This document shows positions 1 to 5,941 of a stretch of DNA of 10,474 nt, one piece after another. The position numbers and the translations under genes were made by a program. The notes below the pieces were generated by a model. That model ran no database searches, was not told the origin of the DNA, and saw only the letters and a list, made by a program, of their open reading frames with translations. This DNA is from an uncultured Dehalococcoidales bacterium (GTDB taxonomy: Bacteria > Chloroflexota > Dehalococcoidia > UBA1151 > UBA1328): contig CAJQSP010000049.1 in assembly GCA_905614375.1 (NCBI GenBank), positions 1 through 10,474 on the forward strand, read 5' to 3'. The stretch's first letter is position 1. Each line of letters opens with the position of its first letter.

Positions 1-445
1 TGGCACCTTCGATGCTTGCTCGTTTGTGGAATGCCGAAGACACAGGCACTATGCAGGCAGAGCAGAGATTCATCACTCCGCCTGTGACGGTTCCCTGAAC
101 GGTGCGTCTGAACACTCCTGCGGTCGGGAGGCCCTTGCTGATCGATTTTGAAAATAGGAAAGCTTCTGCGAGTCCGGCGGTTAAGAACGCAAACGTCATG
201 CCGACAGTTACGAGTCGAAGGTAGGTGATAGAGAATTTGATCCACCGTGTCATGAAGCTAACGCCCGGATCACGCTCGATACATAATCCCTGGAAGCACT
301 GGTTGGTGGACGACTGAACGGCGTCGAGATCTTCGCCAACGATGCCGATCTTTGGAAGTCGGTTGAAAGCGAGGAACATCCCCATAATGATGGCTAAAAG
401 GATGAGGCCGACTAGAAGTCGCTTACGATCTTCAGTTGCAAACAT
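1..445 (-). CDS. Predicted multi-pass permease, ArsP/DUF318-like (partial, C-terminus off left edge)
   Basis: An open frame without stops runs from the ATG at 445 to the left edge, giving 148 residues. It begins MFATEDRKRLL, has a first membrane helix at about residues 10-27, a loop of about 40 residues with two cysteines (C50, C55), a second hydrophobic segment at about 73-98, and the motif NLCSACIVPVSSAF at 126-139. A Cys-Ser-x-Cys followed by x2-Pro at the start of a membrane helix resembles the predicted permease family that includes YraQ and the organoarsenical exporter ArsP (PF03773), and that resemblance is the basis of the call. The transported substrate cannot be read from the sequence. 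The start is overlapped by one base (TAATG) with the stop of a small upstream frame, and there is no strong Shine-Dalgarno of its own, which suggests translational coupling. Most of the C-terminal half is outside the window. It could belong to another membrane family; the coding call is firmer than the family call. Confidence 0.6.
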   Translation of the reverse strand, partial: MFATEDRKRLLVGLILLAIIMGMFLAFNRLPKIGIVGEDLDAVQSSTNQCFQGLCIERDPGVSFMTRWIKFSITYLRLVTVGMTFAFLTAGLAEAFLFSKSISKGLPTAGVFRRTVQGTVTGGVMNLCSACIVPVSSAFHKRASIEGA

Positions 446-579
446 TATTTGCGGAACCTATCTCGTAAGCGCGATGCGAAATCCGATTCGCCCTCGGGCG
501 CAGGGATGAACACCCATAGCGCTAACAACACAGCGCCAGACACGGTCGGTAATGTCGCTTCCAGCCACCAGTCAGGCAT
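445..579 (-). CDS. Possible small single-pass membrane protein, 44 aa (61 aa from an upstream TTG)
   Basis: A short minus-strand frame starts MPDWWLEATLPTVSG at the ATG at 579 and ends with TAA at 447-445. An in-frame TTG at 630 would add 17 residues. The ATG was preferred because a GGAG lies 11 nt upstream (591-594), although that spacing is long. Residues 8-24 form a hydrophobic stretch ending in WVFIPAPEG, followed by a charged tail, DFASRLRDRFRK, so the protein would span the membrane once with a basic cytoplasmic end. The stop overlaps the ATG of the permease by one base, the usual geometry of translationally coupled genes, and this is the main reason to think it is real. It has no recognisable family. 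It may instead be a non-coding leader or a chance frame. Confidence 0.4.
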   Translation of the reverse strand: MPDWWLEATLPTVSGAVLLALWVFIPAPEGESDFASRLRDRFRK

Positions 580-630
580 TTTTCTTAGGTCTCCAGTAAT
601 TCGCGTAGATCGCTCGTGCCTGATCGTCAA

Positions 631-848
631 ACCGCATTTATGTATCAGACAAACAACAATAACCCAAAATGTTAAGTGAACCGGAAGGTTAGCTGTGGTC
701 TCATTCCGAGAATAATGGCGAAATAACCACTTCGATATATTCCAGTAAAACCGTTCGATTCACATTTCGAATCAGCAAATCATCCTTTAGGCTTTCGCCA
801 TCGAGATGATTATCTTCCCACAGTTACTGTAAAGAGAAATGAATTTGA
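631..848. promoter_or_regulatory. Divergent intergenic region between the permease unit and the sulfatase
   Basis: These 218 nt separate the minus-strand permease unit from the plus-strand sulfatase and should hold promoters in both directions. The stretch is AT-richer than its flanks. No box pair close to the sigma-70 consensus was found on either strand. A small inverted repeat, GATTC (757-761) and GAATC (769-773), is the only symmetric element noticed and is short enough to be chance. The sulfatase start at 849 has only a weak AAAGAG 12 nt upstream. Confidence 0.35.
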
Positions 849-2216
849 ATGGCTGATACGCGACCGAACGTGATCGTTTACCTGACCGACGATCAGGGGT
901 ACGGCGACCTGTCGTGCATGGGTTCGACTGATTTCAAGACCCCGACGCTCGATCGAATGGCAAAGGACGGAGTTAGATTCACCAACTGGTACTCGAATAG
1001 TCCGGTCTGTTCGCCTTCGCGAGCTGCGTTGTTATCGGGCCGATACCCCGGCAACGCGGGTGTCCGGTCGATCCTCAGAGGCCATCGAACTGCTAGTGGG
1101 CTTCCGCAAAGCACTCCCATTTTGGCGACGATGCTCAAAAAAGAGGGCTACCAAACTGCCCTCACTGGAAAGTGGCATCTGGGACTTGCTGAAGGATCAC
1201 GACCGGGCGAACACGGATTCGACAAAACGTTCGGATTCATGGCGGGCTGTATCGACTTCTTTTCACACATCTACTACTGGGGTGCGAATCGACCAGGACC
1301 TAGCATGAACCCAACGCACGATCTCTGGGAGAACAATGAAGAGATTTGGCGCAATGGCGAGTACTTCACTGAGCTAATTGCCAAGAAGGCGATCGAATAC
1401 ATCAGGGAGATGAGCAAGTCGGATAAGCCGTTCTTCCTGTACGTGCCGTTCAATGCTCCTCACTACCCTATGCACGCTCCTCAGGGGTATATGGATCGTT
1501 TCGCCGATCTGCCGTGGGATCGACAGGTAATGGCTGCGATGATTAGTGCCGTTGACGATGCGATTGCCAAGATCAAAGACGAACTCGAACGCCTAAGCCT
1601 GACTGAGAACACGTTGTCGGTGTTCACATCTGACAACGGCCCTTCCCGTGAATCACGCAACTGGCTTGATGGTTCCCAAGACCCTTACTACGGCGGAACG
1701 TCCGGTGGTCTAAAAGGTCACAAGTTCAGCCTGTTCGATGGCGGGGTGAAAGAACCGGCAATCATGCACTGGCCAGCCCGAATCCCGGGAGGGCAGGTGA
1801 GCGACCAATCATGTGCGTCCATGGACATCGTTCCAACAGTGCTTGAGGTGATTGGCGTAGATGCCTCTCAATATGAAATCGACGGAACCAGCGTTCTGTC
1901 TCACGTGGTCGACGGCGAAGATCTTGAAGAACGTGCGATCTTCTGGGAGATGGACGGCCAAACGGCGGTTCGCAGGGGCAAGTGGAAGCTGGTGCTCAAT
2001 GGTCAACTAGTTGAAGCGGCCGAACCGGTTGCCGAAGTGCATCTTTCCGATGTCGAAGCCGATCCTTCTGAATCGGTGAATCTCGTCGATTCAGAGCTAG
2101 AGATTGCAGCGGAGTTGAAAAAACTCGCAGAAGACTGGCGCGCCGGAATTGTGAAACGTTGGGAAGAGCAATACGCCGGTGTCGATCACGAATATGTCGC
2201 TCACGGAATGGTTTAG
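849..2216 (+). CDS. Type I (formylglycine) sulfatase, cytoplasmic
   Basis: This 455-residue protein belongs to the sulfatase/alkaline-phosphatase superfamily and should hydrolyse a sulfate ester. The metal-binding TDDQGYGD is at 13-20. The signature PVCSPSRAALLSGRYP is at 52-67, with C54 as the residue converted to formylglycine (C-x-P-x-R type). TGKWHLG at 106-112 carries K108 and H110, NAPHYPMHAP is at 202-211, TSDNG at 260-264 supplies metal ligands D262 and N263, and GLKGHKFSLFDGGVKEP at 287-303 carries K289. All expected active-site residues are present. The frame starts directly at the catalytic core with no signal peptide, so the enzyme is predicted to be cytoplasmic and to act on an imported small substrate. 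That is unusual, since many bacterial sulfatases are exported. The ATG at 849 is the only sensible start; an upstream ATG at 839 hits a stop at once. The UxuA-like gene follows after 65 nt, so co-transcription is likely. The substrate cannot be inferred from these motifs. Confidence 0.95.
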   Translation: MADTRPNVIVYLTDDQGYGDLSCMGSTDFKTPTLDRMAKDGVRFTNWYSNSPVCSPSRAALLSGRYPGNAGVRSILRGHRTASGLPQSTPILATMLKKEGYQTALTGKWHLGLAEGSRPGEHGFDKTFGFMAGCIDFFSHIYYWGANRPGPSMNPTHDLWENNEEIWRNGEYFTELIAKKAIEYIREMSKSDKPFFLYVPFNAPHYPMHAPQGYMDRFADLPWDRQVMAAMISAVDDAIAKIKDELERLSLTENTLSVFTSDNGPSRESRNWLDGSQDPYYGGTSGGLKGHKFSLFDGGVKEPAIMHWPARIPGGQVSDQSCASMDIVPTVLEVIGVDASQYEIDGTSVLSHVVDGEDLEERAIFWEMDGQTAVRRGKWKLVLNGQLVEAAEPVAEVHLSDVEADPSESVNLVDSELEIAAELKKLAEDWRAGIVKRWEEQYAGVDHEYVAHGMV

Positions 2217-2281
2217 GGCTGACCAAAAATCCTCATTCGCACTAAACGAACTTAACTAAGTAGAACCAATAGGAATTTCAA

Positions 2282-3376
2282 GTGGTTTACGACAAAGCAG
2301 GAATAAGTGACTCGATCAAAGGTCAAGGATATTGGCCTGAAACTGACGAGACACCGACGTTAACGCTGTTTTTGAACGATCTTGAAGATCGCTCACTGCG
2401 CCGAGTGAAACAACTTGGCGTCGGGGGCGTTAGTACTGCCAGCTTAGACACCGGTGGTCTGGAAACTTGGACTGACGCCGATCTTAGGCGAAATATCGAT
2501 CGCGTTGCTGAAGCAGATCTCGAACTCCGCAACATCATGTTCGATCCATCCGAGCGAGTGAAGTTCGGTGAGCCAGGTCGCGATGAAGATCTCGAAATTA
2601 TCATCAAGGCTATCCAGATCGCAGGGAGGCAGGGTCTGCCTGTGATGGAGTATAACTTCTACGCTCATCGAATCGTCGAGGGCTACAAATTGGTGCCGGG
2701 ACGTGGTGGATCAAGGCTGATGAATTTCAACAACGACCGCATCAAAGATCTTCCACCACTACAGGGACAGACAACGCATTCGATCGACGAAATGTGGGAT
2801 AACGTCACCTACTTCCTCAAATCGGTCATACCGGCAGCTGAAGAGGCGAACGTTCGGCTCGCACTGCACCCGAATGATCCACCAGCACCGATAAGTCGTG
2901 GCAACGGCCAGATCATGGGCTCAGTCGAAGGGTGGAAGCGTCTAGCCGACATTGTGCCTAGCCCGTATAACGGCATTACGTTCGATTGCGGGGTGACTCG
3001 GGAACTAGGTCATGATCCTGTTGAAGTTTGCCGTTACTTTGGCGAACGTGATCAGATCAATCATGTTCACTTCCGCAACGTTGTCACCCGAACGCCGCAG
3101 CTCGATTACACGGAAGTGTGGATCGATGAAGGGCAGGTCGATATGTTCGCTGTGATGAGCGAGCTTGTTCGTCAAAAATATCCACGATTGATCTATCCGG
3201 AACACCCGCCAGAGAACGACTCGGATACCGAGTTCCCATTCAACGGCATTTCAGCGACAACATACACAGGCTTCGCTTACACAGTCGGCTACGCAAGGGC
3301 GATGATGCAGGCGGCGCTGGCTACTCAAGCATCAGATGGTTTCAACAGCACCGATGAATCTTCGGCTTTCGCGTAG
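2282..3376 (+). CDS. Mannonate dehydratase (UxuA)-like TIM-barrel sugar-acid dehydratase
   Basis: This 364-residue protein resembles D-mannonate dehydratase, which removes water from D-mannonate to give 2-keto-3-deoxygluconate. Points of similarity, by eye: LRRVKQLGVGGVST at 39-52 (UxuA N-terminal region), YNF at 124-126, LALHPNDPPAPI at 193-204 (UxuA has HPDDPP), FDCG at 234-237 and HVHFRNV at 261-267. H196, C236 and H263 fall where the family places three Mn2+ ligands. The fourth ligand, an Asp in a PDHG context in characterised enzymes, appears here as E307 in YPEHPPEND. It starts at GTG 2282, supported by AGGA at 2271-2274 with 7 nt spacing. It is somewhat shorter than the E. coli enzyme and clearly divergent, so it may dehydrate or isomerise a different sugar acid. 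Its position downstream of a sulfatase and upstream of a lactonase fits sugar-acid catabolism. Confidence 0.75.
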   Translation: MVYDKAGISDSIKGQGYWPETDETPTLTLFLNDLEDRSLRRVKQLGVGGVSTASLDTGGLETWTDADLRRNIDRVAEADLELRNIMFDPSERVKFGEPGRDEDLEIIIKAIQIAGRQGLPVMEYNFYAHRIVEGYKLVPGRGGSRLMNFNNDRIKDLPPLQGQTTHSIDEMWDNVTYFLKSVIPAAEEANVRLALHPNDPPAPISRGNGQIMGSVEGWKRLADIVPSPYNGITFDCGVTRELGHDPVEVCRYFGERDQINHVHFRNVVTRTPQLDYTEVWIDEGQVDMFAVMSELVRQKYPRLIYPEHPPENDSDTEFPFNGISATTYTGFAYTVGYARAMMQAALATQASDGFNSTDESSAFA

Positions 3377-3422
3377 CTCCGAGATATTGGCGCTGCACCG
3401 TGAAAGCGATTGACTCCTGCAC

Positions 3423-3462
3423 ATGTGGTGAGTCTTGATTAAAGAAAGAACTTATGTGGTGA
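3423..3462 (+). repeat. Direct repeat pair ATGTGGTGA, 31 bp apart
   Basis: The nonamer ATGTGGTGA occurs at 3423-3431 and again at 3454-3462. The copies are 31 bp start to start, about three helical turns, so a regulator could contact both on one DNA face. They lie in the 235-nt gap between the UxuA-like gene and the lactonase gene, roughly 150-190 nt before the lactonase start. No known operator was recognised and the function is inference only. Confidence 0.4.
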
Positions 3463-3558
3463 AAATATTGTGCATAAACATCGCTTGCGCGCTATTTGCT
3501 TACGAACTCTCCAAGCCTGCTGAACACAGAGTTGTGCGTTAGACTGACGAACCATCGG

Positions 3559-3577
3559 GAGTGGCACGTGTCCACTC
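3559..3577 (+). promoter_or_regulatory. Inverted repeat centred on CACGTG upstream of the lactonase gene
   Basis: GAGTGG (3559-3564) and CCACTC (3572-3577) are perfect 6-bp inverted arms around CACGTGT, which contains the palindrome CACGTG. The element is one base short of a 20-bp perfect palindrome. It ends 34 nt before the lactonase ATG, so it could be an operator for a dimeric repressor or a hairpin in the mRNA leader. The symmetry is seen directly; the role is inferred. Confidence 0.4.
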
Positions 3578-3611
3578 GTGGTTATAGCACCGTTAAATTC
3601 AGGAGAAACAG

Positions 3612-4511
3612 ATGAAGTACGAGGTCGAGAAACTCGCAGCTGAAAACGCAGTGGTAGGCGAGGGACCCGTCTGGGATGTTGAATCCCAAACGCTCTACTG
3701 GATAGATATTCAGGGCGGAAAAATTTGGAACTATGACCCTGCGACTGGTGACAACACGGTACTCCACACCGGTTATAACGTTGCTGGCGCCACACGCAAT
3801 AAACAGGGCGGACTTGCTGTGGGCACTTGGGAAGGTGTTCAGCTTTGGAATTCTGACGATGACTACGCATGGCTTTTCAAAGGCGATGTCGATGGTCGAC
3901 CGATCAAGCTAAACGATGTCACTGTAGGGCCCGATGGAAGCATGTATGGCGGTAGCGGCCACCTCGACTCGTGCTCGTTATTCCGGTTCAACACCGACGG
4001 CTCAGCAGAGATCATCGATGATGGACTTGATCTTTGTAATGGAATGGGGTTTTCCCCTGATCTGAAAACGTTCTACTCGACCGATTCCCCAAAACACGAG
4101 ATATACAAGTGGGATCACAACCCAACTACCAGAGCTATCACTAACAAGCGGGTTTTCACGACTACCCCAATCGAGTGGGGTATTCCTGATGGCATGACTG
4201 TCGACGCTGAAGGATTCGTTTGGTCGGCGATTTGGTACGGCGGTATGATCGTTCGGTTCGATCCCGATGGCAAAGAAGAGCGACGAGTCGAATTACCTGG
4301 TGCCCAGACTTCATCGGCAATGTTCGGTGGAAAAGACCTGAACGAGCTTTATGTGACAACGGCTGCGTTCGGCACGGGCGATCCCACACCGACTGGTTGG
4401 GAACCACCCGGATTCGATATGTCGACCTACCGCGGTGGCGATCTGTATCGAGTGAAACTCGATATCCAAGGCAAGCCTGAGTTCATTACCGACTACTCAC
4501 TACCGAGCTAG
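3612..4511 (+). CDS. SMP-30/gluconolactonase/LRE family lactonase
   Basis: This 299-residue protein fits the six-bladed beta-propeller SMP-30 family, soluble metal-dependent enzymes that hydrolyse sugar lactones to aldonic acids. GEGPVWD at 16-22 gives ligand E17, IKLNDVTVGPDG at 98-109 gives the substrate-pocket N101, LCNGMGFSPD at 141-150 gives N143, and IPDGMTVDAEGFVW at 191-204 gives D193. E17, N143 and D193 match the family's metal triad. Repeated WxVESQTLYWIDI-like and DxEGFVWSAIW-like strands are typical of the blades. Length is normal for the family. The start ATG has a strong AGGAG at 3601-3605. There is no signal peptide, so it is cytoplasmic. The neighbouring sulfatase and UxuA-like gene suggest that the acid released here may be dehydrated next, but the exact lactone is unknown. 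Confidence 0.93.
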   Translation: MKYEVEKLAAENAVVGEGPVWDVESQTLYWIDIQGGKIWNYDPATGDNTVLHTGYNVAGATRNKQGGLAVGTWEGVQLWNSDDDYAWLFKGDVDGRPIKLNDVTVGPDGSMYGGSGHLDSCSLFRFNTDGSAEIIDDGLDLCNGMGFSPDLKTFYSTDSPKHEIYKWDHNPTTRAITNKRVFTTTPIEWGIPDGMTVDAEGFVWSAIWYGGMIVRFDPDGKEERRVELPGAQTSSAMFGGKDLNELYVTTAAFGTGDPTPTGWEPPGFDMSTYRGGDLYRVKLDIQGKPEFITDYSLPS

Positions 4512-4566
4512 TTTTCTTATTGCTTGGGGTGATGCAGACAAGTCGAACGGCAGATTTATCGCGTAT

Positions 4567-4584
4567 CAGTGGCACTAGTGACTG
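4567..4584 (+). repeat. Palindromic element around CACTAGTG
   Basis: The perfect 8-bp palindrome CACTAGTG (4573-4580) is flanked by CAGT (4567-4570) and ACTG (4581-4584), so the symmetry extends to 16 of 18 bases with a GG interruption on one side. It lies 56 nt after the lactonase stop. It may be an operator for the downstream lipoprotein gene or a chance palindrome. Confidence 0.3.
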
Positions 4585-4606
4585 GCTGGGTACGTTTGTG
4601 CCCGGC
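4585..4606 (+). terminator. Stem-loop after the lactonase gene, possible terminator
   Basis: GCTGGGTAC (4585-4593) can pair with GTGCCCGGC (4598-4606) around a GTTT loop, giving a 9-bp RNA stem with two G-U wobbles. It sits in the 175-nt gap between the lactonase and the thioredoxin-like lipoprotein gene. No run of T follows, so it is not a classical intrinsic terminator. It could be an mRNA 3'-end stabiliser, a Rho-independent terminator of a weak kind, or a leader hairpin of the next gene. Confidence 0.35.
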
Positions 4607-4686
4607 GGAAATATGGTTCGCTATAGGTAATTAACGACCGGCTGTTGCGATCGAGTTTGTGTCTGCAAGATTAGCAGTGGATCGGT

Positions 4687-5934
4687 TTGAAGTTCATGCT
4701 CATTCAAAGACTTTTCGGAATGGTGCTGGCAACCGCATTGATTTCAGCCGTATTGATTGCTGCGTGTAATGGGGCGAGCGATTCAGACTCGGTCGATGAT
4801 CAGGCAGCCGCTGGGAACGTAAACCAATTTGCTGGTCAGTCGAGCGCCGATGTACTGCCTCCGACGGCAACTGCAACGCCGCCGAACAACGAATTTGCAA
4901 TTATTGGCCAACCTGAACGATTTCTACTGGAAGATTTGTCTCTCGTGGGCATTGATGATTGGGTTAACTCGGTACCACTGGAACTGGATCAACTGACCGA
5001 TGAGAATAAAGTCGTATTGCTCGACTTCTGGTCGTACACGTGTGTGAACTGCGTACGAACGTTTCCGTATGTCAACGCTTGGCATGAGGCTTATGCGGAT
5101 AACGGACTCATAGTCATTGGCGTTCACTCACCGGAATTTGATTTCGAGAAATCATTGACAAACGTTGAAGCCGCAGCCATTCGATATGGCATCGATTATC
5201 CGATAGCGCTCGACAACGACAAAGAAACTTGGGATAAGTACGGGAACCACTTTTGGCCATCGAAATATTTAATCTCAGCCACTGGTGAAGTGGTACTTAG
5301 ACACTTTGGTGAGGGCGGGTATGACGAATTTGATTCAGCCATACGTACTGCTCTCGAACAGGCTGGAAATGATGTAACGGATATACCAAGAGTCGAAGTA
5401 GCTTCTCCTGACCGATCGGATTCTGCTCACACCGTCACCAGAGAGCTATACGGTGGATATTCAAGGAACTACCTCTCGGATGGTCTCTACGCCGGACAGA
5501 ACGTCTATTACGCTGCTCCTGACACTGCTGTGGACTACGCCGATGACGGTACGCGTCGGTACGGGCAATTCTTTCTTAGCGGTCAGTGGACAAATCTAGA
5601 GTCGTCGCTAGTTGCCGGCCGGCCATCAAGTGAATCTGCTTCATATGTTGCTTTCGATTTTTTTGCAACTTCGGTGAACGCACTTTTGAGTACGCCTAAT
5701 GGTACGCAGCAAGTAATTGTCGAGATCGACGGTGTGCCGGTTGCAGCCGATCAAGCCGGCCCCGACATCGGCTGGGATTCGGATGGAAACAGTGTTCTGG
5801 TGGTTAGTGATGCGCGGCTTTACCAGATCATCGAACTACCAAAATTTGGTAAACACGAACTCAGGTTAAAAACAAACTCCGAAGGCCTGGCTGTTTACAC
5901 CGTGACCTTCGGAGTCAGTGAGTTCGGACCTTAG
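4687..5934 (+). CDS. Thioredoxin-fold lipoprotein with DipZ-type C-terminal domain
   Basis: This protein has 415 residues from TTG 4687, or 412 from the ATG at 4696; a GTGGA at 4677-4681 suits the TTG slightly better. A hydrophobic signal segment ends in LIAAC at 23-27, a lipobox with C27 as the predicted lipidation site, followed by a Ser/Asp-rich tether and a PPTATATPP linker at 58-66. Residues about 75-230 form an AhpC/TSA-type thioredoxin domain with DFWSYTCVNC at 113-122 (redox pair C119/C122) and cis-Pro P191 in FWPSK. Residues about 255-413 resemble the C-terminal beta domain of mycobacterial DipZ: an ELYGGYSRNY start, a QWTNLESS strand, an EIDGVPV strand, and the ending ARLYQIIELPKFGKHELRL then YTVTFG. 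DipZ itself also carries a CcdA membrane domain, which is absent here. Expected role: extracytoplasmic thiol-disulfide or peroxide chemistry. It is probably its own transcription unit, meeting the ATPase gene tail to tail. Confidence 0.87.
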   Translation: MKFMLIQRLFGMVLATALISAVLIAACNGASDSDSVDDQAAAGNVNQFAGQSSADVLPPTATATPPNNEFAIIGQPERFLLEDLSLVGIDDWVNSVPLELDQLTDENKVVLLDFWSYTCVNCVRTFPYVNAWHEAYADNGLIVIGVHSPEFDFEKSLTNVEAAAIRYGIDYPIALDNDKETWDKYGNHFWPSKYLISATGEVVLRHFGEGGYDEFDSAIRTALEQAGNDVTDIPRVEVASPDRSDSAHTVTRELYGGYSRNYLSDGLYAGQNVYYAAPDTAVDYADDGTRRYGQFFLSGQWTNLESSLVAGRPSSESASYVAFDFFATSVNALLSTPNGTQQVIVEIDGVPVAADQAGPDIGWDSDGNSVLVVSDARLYQIIELPKFGKHELRLKTNSEGLAVYTVTFGVSEFGP

Positions 5935-5940
5935 GGTCTG
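5925..5940. terminator. Short hairpin between convergent genes, possible bidirectional terminator
   Basis: CGGACC (5925-5930) pairs with GGTCTG (5935-5940), with one G-U, around a TTAG loop that contains the TAG stop of the thioredoxin-like gene. Only 7 nt separate this stop from the stop of the ATPase gene on the other strand. The stem is short and no T-run follows on either side, so it is a weak terminator candidate. Confidence 0.25.
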
Positions 5941-5941
5941 C

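Noticed and set aside
449..679. 76-codon plus-strand frame near the left end
   Set aside because: It overlaps the minus-strand small membrane-protein frame, lacks a good ribosome site and resembles no family; the minus-strand frame has the better context.
3412..3434. GACTC/GAGTC inverted repeat as a terminator of the UxuA-like gene
   Set aside because: The stem is only 5 bp with a 13-nt loop and no T-run; this is expected by chance.
3439..3870. 143-codon minus-strand frame over the start of the lactonase gene
   Set aside because: It is antisense to well-conserved SMP-30 motifs and rich in Arg, Gln and Ser with no domain; most likely a shadow frame.
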